A stretch of 64,000 nt of DNA from JTS-RE9 sp964649195 (GTDB lineage Bacteria; Planctomycetota; Phycisphaerae; Phycisphaerales; Phycisphaeraceae), in assembly GCA_964649195.1 (NCBI GenBank), contig CAZYPK010000006.1, forward strand, positions 7,296 to 71,295, in the 5' to 3' direction. Below are positions 17,847-26,339 of the stretch, piece after piece. A program made the translations under genes and the position numbers. Position 1 is the first letter of the stretch. Each line of letters starts with the position of its first letter. The notes under the pieces were generated by a model that was not told the DNA's origin, did not search any database, and worked only from the letters and a program-made list of their open reading frames with translations.

Positions 17847-18964
17847 ACTCACAAGACATGCTGCTCCAACTGCAATCTCAGGTCTATCGGGAGACGCGAA
17901 CCGCACATGCCCCACTGGGCAATCTAATGCCCTGGCTTGTGGATCGCCGCAACCTCGAAGCCGCGCTTGAACGCGTCGCCGATTCCGATGGCGCGTCCAC
18001 TCCCGGTCTCGACGGGGTGATCGCTGCTCAAGTCACCGCACATCCAGGAGCATGGCTGGCCAAGCTCGCGGATCAACTGATGACGAACACTTACCAACCT
18101 CAGGCTCCACGTTGGGTTGAGGTGCCCAAGAGCACGACCCTCCTGCTGCGCCACAACGTCCAGGTCGCCTGGCTCACCCCCGGCGGCAGCCGATGCCATG
18201 GCCGACTCGTCCGCGCGCAGCCATCCTCCACACTCCTGCGCGTCCACCAGCACCAGACTTTCGCCGACGCCGGTCATCGTCTGACCTTCGCCCGAGACGT
18301 TGTCCAACGCAAGATCCGGTCGCAGATCGATGCCGCCCGCCATTACCAGCGCCAAGGCCGCACCGCTTCACTTCGCAGTCCCCTCCTCCGGCAATTGAAG
18401 ATTTTTCTTGACAATGCCGCCTCCGCGCGCGATCTTGACTGCCTTCGCGGCATGGAGGGCGCCGCCTCCGCCGTTTGGTTCAACCTCTTTGGCAAGTTCA
18501 TACGATCGCCTTGGACCTTTCAACAGCGCACCCGCCGGCCACCAACCGATCCGGTCAACGCGCTGCTGAGCCTCGGATACACTTGCCTCTCCACCCGCAT
18601 CGTCGCCCGATGCGAGGCCGTCGGCCTCGAAACCGCTTTGGGCGCGCTGCACGACTACCGTGCCGGCCGGCCCTCCCTGGCCTGCGACCTTATCGAGCCG
18701 CTGCGTGTGCCCGTCGTCGATCGCTGGGTGCTGATGCTCTGCAACGAGCAGCGCCTCACGCCCGATTGCTTCCGCACCGTCGATGGCGGCGTCAAACTCC
18801 AGCCGGCGCAGTTCCCCCAGGTTCTGGCTTGGTGGGAGGAACACTGGGACGAAATCGCCGCCGCCGAACGGATCACAACGGAGATCGACGCTCTGGTCCG
18901 CTTCATCCGCCGGCCCGTTCTCCCGCCGATGGGGCGCGATGGTCCCGTCAGGATTCCTGAATAA
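17843..18964 (+). CDS. cas1: Cas1 with N-terminal reverse transcriptase remnant (internally deleted RT-Cas1)
   Basis: 373 residues. Residues ~8-97 match the N-terminus of group II intron-like reverse transcriptases: NLEAALERVADSDGASTPGLDGV (RT0-type motif) and LADQLMTNTYQPQAPRWVEVPKS (start of RT1). The catalytic RT core, with the YADD box, is absent. At about residue 98 (base ~18131) the sequence passes straight into Cas1 at TLLLRHNVQVAWLTPGG, so the first ~60 residues of the Cas1 beta domain are also missing. The Cas1 alpha domain is complete and keeps E205 (RGMEGAASA), H270 (GALHDYRAGRPS) and D282 (ACDLIEPLR). The stop codon lies in a palindromic repeat. The gene is the last of cas6-cas2-cas1. 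Integrase activity is doubtful without the beta domain, but the frame has been kept intact. Confidence 0.85.
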   Translation: MNSQDMLLQLQSQVYRETRTAHAPLGNLMPWLVDRRNLEAALERVADSDGASTPGLDGVIAAQVTAHPGAWLAKLADQLMTNTYQPQAPRWVEVPKSTTLLLRHNVQVAWLTPGGSRCHGRLVRAQPSSTLLRVHQHQTFADAGHRLTFARDVVQRKIRSQIDAARHYQRQGRTASLRSPLLRQLKIFLDNAASARDLDCLRGMEGAASAVWFNLFGKFIRSPWTFQQRTRRPPTDPVNALLSLGYTCLSTRIVARCEAVGLETALGALHDYRAGRPSLACDLIEPLRVPVVDRWVLMLCNEQRLTPDCFRTVDGGVKLQPAQFPQVLAWWEEHWDEIAAAERITTEIDALVRFIRRPVLPPMGRDGPVRIPE

Positions 18965-19037
18965 CCTCACGTCCCAGCCGCTTGCGGCGTAGCAATCCCC
19001 GGTTCACGGTGCATCGGGGGGGTTATTCAGAAGTCCC
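18951..19037. repeat. Family A palindromic repeat, copy 1
   Basis: Ends GGATTCCTGAATAACC and GGTTATTCAGAAGTCC are inverted; inside are the palindromic CAGCCGCTTGCGGCGTAGC and CCCCGGTTCACGGTGCATCG. Related copies lie at 43544, 46287 and 49785. This copy supplies the TAA stop codon of cas1 (18962-18964). Confidence 0.8.
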
Positions 19038-19229
19038 CCGTAGAAAATGGAAAAACCTGAAGAAAACGGAGGGGGATAGGCAGATTTGTAAAGTGAGTTC
19101 AATCATGGAATTAGAGCAGCAATGGCCGCCGGCGTGCAAAACTTTTTTCGACCTCTTCTTAAAAAAGAGGGAGGGTTAGGCAAACAGGCCCATTATGTAT
19201 ATGCTGTTCCACAAGTTGCGAGGGTGGCC
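19038..19229 (+). promoter_or_regulatory. Probable CRISPR leader
   Basis: These 192 bases between the family A repeat and the first CRISPR repeat are richer in A and T than the surroundings (AAAATGGAAAAACCTGAAG, TTTTTTCGACCTCTTCTT). They contain ATTATGTATATGCTG shortly before the array, which could be a -10 region. The repeat ends in ATTGAGAC, the usual 3' handle, so transcription should run rightward from here. The position next to cas1 agrees. Confidence 0.6.
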
Positions 19230-20074
19230 GTCGCAACGAGATGCCCCGCTTCGAGGGGATTGAGACGTCATGATAAGACCTTTCAAGCTCATGCCCGACG
19301 ACGTCGCAACGAGATGCCCCGCTTCGAGGGGATTGAGACAAAAAGCCATTTTCTCATCAAACGAATCCTTTCTTTGTCGCAACGAGATGCCCCGCTTCGA
19401 GGGGATTGAGACACAGTTGAGCGACCTCTCCCCCTATCTTGACCTCAAGTCGCAACGAGATGCCCCGCTTCGAGGGGATTGAGACGGTCAGATGCTCCTC
19501 TTTAGAGAGATTTTGAAGAAAGTCGCAACGAGATGCCCCGCTTCGAGGGGATTGAGACCCGCCCAAGAATGAAGCTTGGACATGATCCAAGAAATCGCAA
19601 CGAAATGCCCCGCTTCGAGGGGATTGAGACACGCTGGCGACAGCAGGGACGGTCTCTTCGTTCTTATCGCAACGAAATGCCCCGCTTCGAGGGGATTGAG
19701 ACCGCATGTTGAGACGGGTGCTGGGTGCATCCACTCATCGCAACGAAATGCCCCGCTTCGAGGGGATTGAGACATCTCATCAGAGTTGATGGAAACGAAC
19801 ACAAATGCTCCAATCGCAACGAAATGCCCCGCTTCGAGGGGATTGAGACACGAGCTGGCCGCCCTTGCGGTGTTCTTCCACTGTCATCGCAACGAAATGC
19901 CCCGCTTCGAGGGGATTGAGACGGCTTGCCTCTCGCCACCAAGCTTGTCTTGCGAGGCGGATCATCGCAACGAAATGCCCCGCTTCGAGGGGATTGAGAC
20001 TTTGAGCAAACAACGGCGAAACCTTCACTTCGGCCGGGTCGCAACGAGATGCCCCGCTTCGAGGGGATTGAGAC
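19230..20074 (+). CRISPR. CRISPR array: 12 repeats of 37 bp, 11 spacers
   Basis: Repeats start at 19230, 19303, 19376, 19449, 19522, 19594, 19666, 19737, 19813, 19886, 19964 and 20038. Spacers are 34-41 bases. The unit contains ATGCCCCGCTTCGAGGGGAT and ends GGGATTGAGAC; CCCC and GGGG form the stem. Repeats 1-5 and 12 begin GTCGCAACGAG, whereas repeats 6-11 begin ATCGCAACGAA. A thirteenth, degenerate repeat follows a small gene at 20394. The array sits between cas1 and the cmr operon, and would feed crRNAs to the Cmr complex after Cas6 cleavage. Spacer targets cannot be identified from the window. Confidence 0.98.
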
Positions 20075-20087
20075 GAAAGGAGGACTT

Positions 20088-20333
20088 ATGCCCGAAACGC
20101 CACAACGAGAAGTTATTTTCAAAATGGCATGCAGCAAATGCGGCTTGCCGCCTTCGGAGATCGATCGCGACCTGTTTATGAGCTTTCTTCCGAAAGGAAA
20201 AAAGCAGGAAATCGTTGAACGGGAAAAGCGGGAAGAGTCCATGACTTTTCTCATCACCTTCAAGAGCAGTTGTCCGATTTGCGCTCCCGCTCAACAACCC
20301 AGGCACGCGGGCCTGACCATCATCAGACAATGA
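20088..20333 (+). CDS. Small zinc-ribbon protein within the CRISPR array
   Basis: 81 residues. A strong SD AAAGGAGG (20076-20083) begins one base after repeat 12 and lies 4-5 bases before the ATG. Two CxxC pairs, C15-C18 (CSKC) and C62-C65 (CPIC), suggest one zinc-binding ribbon; the middle is Lys/Glu-rich helix (LPKGKKQEIVEREKREE). I do not know the family. It lies between repeat 12 and a last degenerate repeat, so it would be transcribed from the leader as the tail of the pre-crRNA. It could be cargo, an accessory regulator, or the remains of an insertion. Confidence 0.65.
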   Translation: MPETPQREVIFKMACSKCGLPPSEIDRDLFMSFLPKGKKQEIVEREKREESMTFLITFKSSCPICAPAQQPRHAGLTIIRQ

Positions 20334-20393
20334 TTCCGGTTACAACAACACCGAGAGTGTCCGGTAAGACTTCCGTCTGAAGCTCCTTTGGTC

Positions 20394-20429
20394 ATCGCAA
20401 CGAGATGCCCCGCTTCGAGGGGATGAGAC
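20394..20429 (+). CRISPR. Degenerate terminal CRISPR repeat
   Basis: A 36-base version of the array repeat, with one base deleted so that it reads GGGGATGAGAC instead of GGGGATTGAGAC. It is 319 bases after repeat 12. Degeneration is usual at the leader-distal end, supporting left-to-right array polarity. Confidence 0.9.
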
Positions 20430-20517
20430 GGTCTGTCCCCGTTCGTTGGGGCTGCGAAGCGGCCGGCGTGAGAGGGCAGGTGTGCAATGGCCGGATGAAC
20501 CAAAGAAAGGCGGGACC

Positions 20518-21096
20518 ATGCTGACGGATCGATTTGACCGGGCGATGCTCTTTGCATCAGGAAAACACCGCGAACAGAAACGCAAGGGCACGACCGTGCC
20601 TTACTTCTCCCATGTGCTGGCGGTGACGGCGCTGGTGCTGGAGCACGGCGGCACGGAGGAGCAGGCGATCGCGGCGCTGCTGCACGACACGGTCGAGGAC
20701 TGCGGCGGTCCGCCGGTGCTGGAGGAGATCCGTCAACAGTTCGGGGATCAAACAGCCCGCATGGTCGAGGCGCTCAGCGATGCGGCGCCCCTGCCGGGCC
20801 AGGGCAAGCCGCCGTGGAAAGAGCGCAAGCAAACCTATCTGGACCACCTGCCGATCCTGCCGCCGGACACGATGTTGGTGTGTTTGTGCGACAAGCTTCA
20901 CAACGCGCGCTCGATCCTGTCGGACATGGATGCCGTAGGCCTGGCGGTGTTCGACCGCTTCAAGGGCGGGCTGGAGGGCACGGTGTGGTACTACCGATCG
21001 CTGGCGGACGTGTTCGGCAAATCGCTGCCCGGCCCGGCGGCGCGCCGGCTTGACGCGGTGGTGGCGGAAATCGAAACCGCCTGTCGCGCCGGTTGA
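20518..21096 (+). CDS. HD-domain hydrolase related to RelA/SpoT HD
   Basis: 192 residues from the ATG at 20518 (AAAGG SD upstream). The HD_4-type domain shows H32 (YFSHVLAV), H56-D57 (ALLHDTVED) and D125 (CLCDKLHNARS), the metal ligands of SpoT-like HD hydrolases and MESH1. It is short, so there is no synthetase, TGS or ACT domain. By family it may cleave (p)ppGpp or another nucleotide 3'-phosphate. Its position between the CRISPR array and the effector operon raises the option of a nucleotide-signal hydrolase linked to the system, but that is inference; it could be an unrelated neighbour. Confidence 0.85.
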   Translation: MLTDRFDRAMLFASGKHREQKRKGTTVPYFSHVLAVTALVLEHGGTEEQAIAALLHDTVEDCGGPPVLEEIRQQFGDQTARMVEALSDAAPLPGQGKPPWKERKQTYLDHLPILPPDTMLVCLCDKLHNARSILSDMDAVGLAVFDRFKGGLEGTVWYYRSLADVFGKSLPGPAARRLDAVVAEIETACRAG

Positions 21097-21170
21097 AACG
21101 AACGAACGGCGACCGTGGTGATGTCGCCGCATGAGGGCCGCACCTCGGTCGGAACGGATTGAACGCGAAT

Positions 21171-21704
21171 TCACTTCTGGTTCAAGTTGTCGGAAACCTT
21201 CTGATAAAAATCCTCATCAACATCAATGTGCAACGTATCCTCGTAACCGCGCGTGACTGCTTCGAGCCGTGAAATCGGTTCGTCATCCAGCGGTTTAACG
21301 ATGTTGCGGACGATCTTGGAGGAATCGTAACGATCGGGGCCGAAATACAGACCCAATATCCCCTGAATTTCGGCTCGCGAAAGCACGGTTCTGGGCGGAT
21401 GATAGGGAAGCGTGAGGGGCTTTTTGTCTTTGCAACACAGGATGATGGTGATAAGCTCCGCCCTTTCAGCCCTGTCGATCAGGCCGATCACCCACACGAA
21501 GAAGAGAAAGACAAGGGTGAAAATGCCGATGGTCGGCTCAGTGGCGTCCCACCGGAGCCATCCGTCGCCGGTGATGATCAGCACACCCCAGAAAATGATG
21601 CCGGCCACGACAATCGGGAAAACCATGCGATCAATGAAGCTGTTGCCGAGGCCTCTTTTAAATGCCTGCCAATATTGCCCGGGGTGCTTTCGTTTGCGTT
21701 TCAT
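21171..21704 (-). CDS. Two-helix membrane protein, last gene of the type III operon
   Basis: 177 residues. A basic N-terminus (MKRKRKHPGQYWQAFKRG) precedes two membrane helices (about 27-46, VFPIVVAGIIFWGVLIITG, and 58-77, PTIGIFTLVFLFFVWVIGLI). A cytoplasmic domain of ~95 residues follows (ending IDVDEDFYQKVSDNLNQK). This is the topology of Csx23-type type III effectors, in which two N-terminal helices precede a cyclic tetra-adenylate-binding domain; I have no residue-level match, so the link is by size, topology and location only. It is 112 bases downstream of csx1 on the same strand. Confidence 0.7.
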   Translation of the reverse strand: MKRKRKHPGQYWQAFKRGLGNSFIDRMVFPIVVAGIIFWGVLIITGDGWLRWDATEPTIGIFTLVFLFFVWVIGLIDRAERAELITIILCCKDKKPLTLPYHPPRTVLSRAEIQGILGLYFGPDRYDSSKIVRNIVKPLDDEPISRLEAVTRGYEDTLHIDVDEDFYQKVSDNLNQK

Positions 21705-21816
21705 GGTTTTTCCAATACAGACGAAGGGTAAAGGACTATGCAGAGATCACGGGATTGAGTTGATTGAGCGGCCGCATGCAGTTTCAAGATTCATGTCCCG
21801 CAAAGGATGTTTCGCG

Positions 21817-23119
21817 TCATGTGTGGGACTGACCTTGGGCAAGCATGGTTTCAAGTTGCTCATAAAGCGCGATGCCTTGGCGGATCATCCCGGCGAAACC
21901 ATCCGGCGAAGCCATCGCTTTCTGAACATTCGCCAGGCGGGACGGCTTGCCGTGGGCACAGGCGTTGCGCAATGACCGCAAGTGCTTCCAGAGATTCCAA
22001 AGATTCACGTCCCGCCTCTTCAGACGAGCCTTGAGCTTGATAAGAAGACGCTTCTCACGATCTTCATCCGTTTCACCGGCGCGAGGTGAGATTTTCAAGA
22101 CCTGGCCCGCGCGATGGAGAATCGCTTCGTGCAGCAGGATCGCCGCGGACGCGTAGGCGTGTGTGTCCAACCAACGACGCTTTGGCCCGGCGCAATAACC
22201 GGTCACCAAGATGCTGACCGCCCCGGCCAAGTTCTTCACGCAGCACGGCGGCAAGCGCTCTCCACAGCGGATCACGCGCAGGATCGGTCTCCAGCGTCTT
22301 GACGAACTGCTGCATCGGCCTGCGAACATGGGTGACCTGATGCGTCGCTTCGAGGAACCAAAGCCGGCGGGCATCCTGATCGAGTTCCCCAAGCTCTCCG
22401 GCCAACGGAACATAGTTGCCCGACGCCCGGAAGATCGCCATCGACTCGGTCGCCCGCATCAGGTCTTCGCACAAGTCCAGACGAACCACCGGCGTGACCC
22501 CGTCAGGCGTTCGGGCCTCGAACGCGCCATAGTGGAAGCTGACCGAAGGGACGGCGTGGGTCTGCCGCATCAGCATCAGCGCGTAGCCGGCGATCACCGG
22601 CAGGTGGCGGTAGCCGTGGGTGATGTCAAAAGCGACGGACTCCCCCGATTGCAGGCAGCCAAACAGCGCATCGAGCATGGTGAACTGTCCTTCCTTATTG
22701 AAGGCGTCGGGCACAATGACAAGGTGAAGCTCGACCGCCCTGTCAATCACCGTCGCCAGACAGTCGCGCCAGCGGGTCAACTCCTCGTCGGTGACGCCGC
22801 CGGCCCGCTCCTGGGCCTCGGCGATGCGCAGATAATCGTCGGCGATCTCGTCCTGCCGCTCGTCGGTCGCTGCATGAATCATCTCGGACCAGCACGAGGT
22901 GCGGGTTCCCAGCACGATCCACCGGCGGACGGACAAACCGGCGGTATGCCGCAGATAACGCAGCAGCGCCGTGCCGAACAATGAGGTTTCCAGCCGTCCG
23001 CCCGGCGGGTTGTAGCCGGCGAAGTCGTAAGTCGCGCGCAGATACTGCCCCGCACCGGGCTGATCGCCCCGAGGCCGAATGCCGCGTCCGATCATGGAGA
23101 CAAGGGCGAGGTTGGTCAT
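21817..23119 (-). pseudogene. csx1: Csx1 (CARF-HEPN, TM1812 family) with +1 frameshift
   Basis: The first frame (start 23119) encodes the CARF domain: LVSMIGRG, ETSLFGTALLRYL and FDITHGYRHLPVIAGYALM, the TM1812-family signature. At about 22158-22166 (an ACACACAC run) the protein similarity passes to the +1 frame, which continues AYASAAILLHEAILHRAG and carries the HEPN ribonuclease motif RNACAH, ending at 21817. Read without the shift, the product loses HEPN and ends in Arg-rich nonsense. One extra base explains it. It may be a real mutation, a slippery sequence or a sequencing error. The intact protein would be a cyclic oligoadenylate-activated RNase of the type III response. Confidence 0.85.
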
Positions 23120-23153
23120 GGGCGGATATCCTGCGAGGTTGAGGCTGGCGACA

Positions 23154-24104
23154 TCATGAAGCGGCGCTCTGCGACGCGACGGATGCGAGCAGATGATCGA
23201 TTATTCGGATCACGCTTTCGGGCTCGAGGATGCTTCCATCGCGCGGCGATCCGCCGACAGTCGATCCGCCTCCCCATGTTTGTCCGGTTCGCAATGCCAT
23301 GCCGCGCGTTTGGGATTCGGCCTGATTCAGGGCGTCGTACAACGGTGGAAGAGGAAATCCCGACACGAGGTCTGATCGCTTGGCCAGACCGTATCGAAAG
23401 CGGCCTGACGGCAGTCGGGACCAGAGGACGAGCCGATCATGTCCTGCTTCGTAGAGCGCCCAAGTCAACAGCCCCTGATCGGTCGGGGCGACTTGACCTG
23501 CGGCGACCAAGGCATAAGAACCACGGATCGTGAGGGGCGGGATATCAAGGCGGCGTTTGACCGCCGGGTCTGGATGCAGTCCAGCCTGCCACCAGGCTTC
23601 GAGCAGGGCCAGGCATTGGTCGAGCGCGGCTTGAAGCTGTTGCGGGGTGGGGGATGTTCCCGCGAGAACGCGAGAGGGTTGCATGATTTGTGCCTGGAAA
23701 TGCGCGCAGAGTTCGCCGGCAGGCACGGGATAGGCCGGGCCGTGGGCGTCGCGGGCGGCAACGGAAGCGACCAGAGGGCGTACCTGCTCCCGTGCCTCGG
23801 ATCGTCGCCACCGGGTTCCATATTGAAGGAGCCAAACCGCGAGAACCGTGTCGGCGTCAACGTCGTTGATCAAGATGGTGTGATTTACAGGGTCTAATCC
23901 CAGCAGGATCGCATCGAAAACCTGCTGGCACGCCGCGGTCGTCGCCATGCGCACGCAGTCGCCGTGGTGGTCGAAGGAATATCTTTGCCCCAATGGATCG
24001 ACGCGCGGACCCTGGCAAGCCCCGTCCAAGGCAATCGACTTAGGCGGCAGCTCGTCAAAGCGCCATTCGTGGCCTGGTTTCAATATGATTGATACTTGGG
24101 TCAC
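23154..24104 (-). CDS. DHH-like phosphoesterase within the type III operon
   Basis: 316 residues. RYSFDHHGDCVRMATT (residues ~42-57) holds an Asp-His-His, and ILINDVDADTVLAVWLL (about 77-93) an Asp-x-Asp-Ala-Asp. The C-terminal TWGGGSTVGGSPRDGS resembles the glycine-rich DHHA1 substrate loop. DHH-DHHA1 enzymes are Mn-dependent phosphodiesterases that degrade short RNA, cyclic dinucleotides or pApA. The order of the motifs differs from the textbook arrangement, so the family call is moderate. Placed between cmr6 and csx1, it is a candidate for turning over the cyclic oligoadenylate signal or its products. That role is inference. Confidence 0.5.
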   Translation of the reverse strand: MTQVSIILKPGHEWRFDELPPKSIALDGACQGPRVDPLGQRYSFDHHGDCVRMATTAACQQVFDAILLGLDPVNHTILINDVDADTVLAVWLLQYGTRWRRSEAREQVRPLVASVAARDAHGPAYPVPAGELCAHFQAQIMQPSRVLAGTSPTPQQLQAALDQCLALLEAWWQAGLHPDPAVKRRLDIPPLTIRGSYALVAAGQVAPTDQGLLTWALYEAGHDRLVLWSRLPSGRFRYGLAKRSDLVSGFPLPPLYDALNQAESQTRGMALRTGQTWGGGSTVGGSPRDGSILEPESVIRIIDHLLASVASQSAAS

Positions 24105-24155
24105 GTCTTTCCTCTTGCGCTGATACCGACGATCCGAAATCCAAGCGACGGCATC

Positions 24156-25073
<918 letters not shown>

Positions 25074-25076
25074 GAA

Positions 25077-25475
25077 TCATCCCTCCTGATCCATGGAATC
25101 GGGTCGCCGCAAATACGCCCGGGCGAACTTCTTGAGCCAGTTCAGGTACGCCAGCGCCTCGGCCTGAGCCCGGACGTATGTATCCTGATCGCCGTTGACG
25201 ATGCCGCGGATCAGGTCGGTTTCATTGCCAAAAATGGACCTCTTACTGCAAAGCCAGTCCTGTACGTGGTCGTATAGCATCCTGTGTGGCGTTTGGTTGC
25301 CTTTGGCCTGCGCGAGCAGTTGCGCCATCGCCTGTCCCAGACCGCTGGTGAGAATTCTGGCCGGCAACGACGAGACATAGGAAACGTAGTGACCGTAGTG
25401 GGGCACACCTTTGGGCTCAAGATTTTTCACTTTGCCCAGCGCATGCGCGGCGCATTGTTGTGCGAGTGTCGACAT
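25077..25475 (-). CDS. cmr5: Type III-B small subunit Cmr5 (Cas11)
   Basis: 132 residues, all helical, as in Cmr5. MSTLAQQCAAHALGKVKNL and HVQDWLCSKRSIFGNETDLIRGIVNGDQDTYVRAQAEALAYLNWLKKFARAYL match the family. It forms the inner minor filament of the complex. The start codon overlaps the cmr4 stop. Confidence 0.93.
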   Translation of the reverse strand: MSTLAQQCAAHALGKVKNLEPKGVPHYGHYVSYVSSLPARILTSGLGQAMAQLLAQAKGNQTPHRMLYDHVQDWLCSKRSIFGNETDLIRGIVNGDQDTYVRAQAEALAYLNWLKKFARAYLRRPDSMDQEG

Positions 25476-26317
25476 CAGACAGCCTCCTTCGCATGGAGTA
25501 ACGAAACTTCATTCACTTTCAGCCAGCCCTGGCCAACGGTTTCATTGCCCCCGGCCTGGAGGTAGGGCTTGTCTTCGAAGACGCTCCAGGCGGTGGCCAG
25601 GAGGTTGCCGACGTTGCGCTCGGCGAGCATTGCATAGAGCACGGTGTCGGGTGGCAAGGTTTCCTCGTACCAGAGATTTCCGCTGGTCTTGTTTTCCTTC
25701 AACTTATTGCGCGCGGTGACTTGCAGGCCGTAGCTGGCGAACCATTGGAAGCGGTCGTTGGAGAGGATGGTCAACTGCGTTTCGAGTCGCTTTGCCGTGT
25801 CCGCGTGACCGATGAAAGCGGACAATCCCTGAACTAACCCCTTTGGAAGCCCGCCGCCGGAGGTGAAATCTCTTTCTTCGAGATACAGCGGACCTGTGCC
25901 GGCGGCGAGGTATTGCTGATCTTGAACCGTCGGGATCGGCAGCGAGCCGGCAATGCCGCAACGAGCCAGGTCACGGTTGAGTCGCTCGATAATCAGCGGG
26001 CAGGTGAGCCAGCGGTAAGCTGACTGCAGTGACCGCACTGGAAGCAGAAGGAGACGGGCATCGGAGACGATGATGCCCCCGGCACCGTCGGGGTTGCCGA
26101 ATACCCGCTCCACTTGCGGTACCTCGGCTCCGTTGGCACGCCCATCCCACTGCTTCTCGGCTTGATCGCGCAAGGAGCCCTTGAGGCTGCTGCCGACAAG
26201 CACCGGATAGCCGGTGGCCGACTCCCGCGCAACGGGCAGGTCGATATAGCCCTCATTGCGCCCGGCACCGAAGTGCAGGCTGGTTTCCGCCAGTAGTCCA
26301 ATCATCTTGCTGTTCAT
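25475..26317 (-). CDS. cmr4: Type III-B backbone nuclease Cmr4 (Cas7)
   Basis: 280 residues from the ATG at 26317, with GAGG about 8 bases upstream; an upstream in-frame extension is unlike the family. LLAETSLHFGAGRNEGYIDLPVARE is the N-terminal RAMP motif and carries D26 (GYIDLP), the residue that cleaves target RNA every six bases in Cmr4. VLVGSSLKGSLRD and the C-terminal GGNETVGQGW loop follow. Catalysis should be intact. Confidence 0.95.
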   Translation of the reverse strand: MNSKMIGLLAETSLHFGAGRNEGYIDLPVARESATGYPVLVGSSLKGSLRDQAEKQWDGRANGAEVPQVERVFGNPDGAGGIIVSDARLLLLPVRSLQSAYRWLTCPLIIERLNRDLARCGIAGSLPIPTVQDQQYLAAGTGPLYLEERDFTSGGGLPKGLVQGLSAFIGHADTAKRLETQLTILSNDRFQWFASYGLQVTARNKLKENKTSGNLWYEETLPPDTVLYAMLAERNVGNLLATAWSVFEDKPYLQAGGNETVGQGWLKVNEVSLLHAKEAV

Positions 26318-26339
26318 TGGGGGTACCTCGCGTTCATCA

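Noticed and set aside
19122..19409. Open frame running from the leader into the array
   Set aside because: No SD and it runs through three repeats.
19357..20263. Open frames in the CRISPR array (repeated NPLEAGH or SPRSGA words)
   Set aside because: They are translations of the repeat units, not genes.
22073..22165. C-terminus of csx1 in the first frame (RLRVRGDPAARSDSPSRG)
   Set aside because: It is the out-of-frame reading of the HEPN region; the conserved sequence is in the +1 frame.
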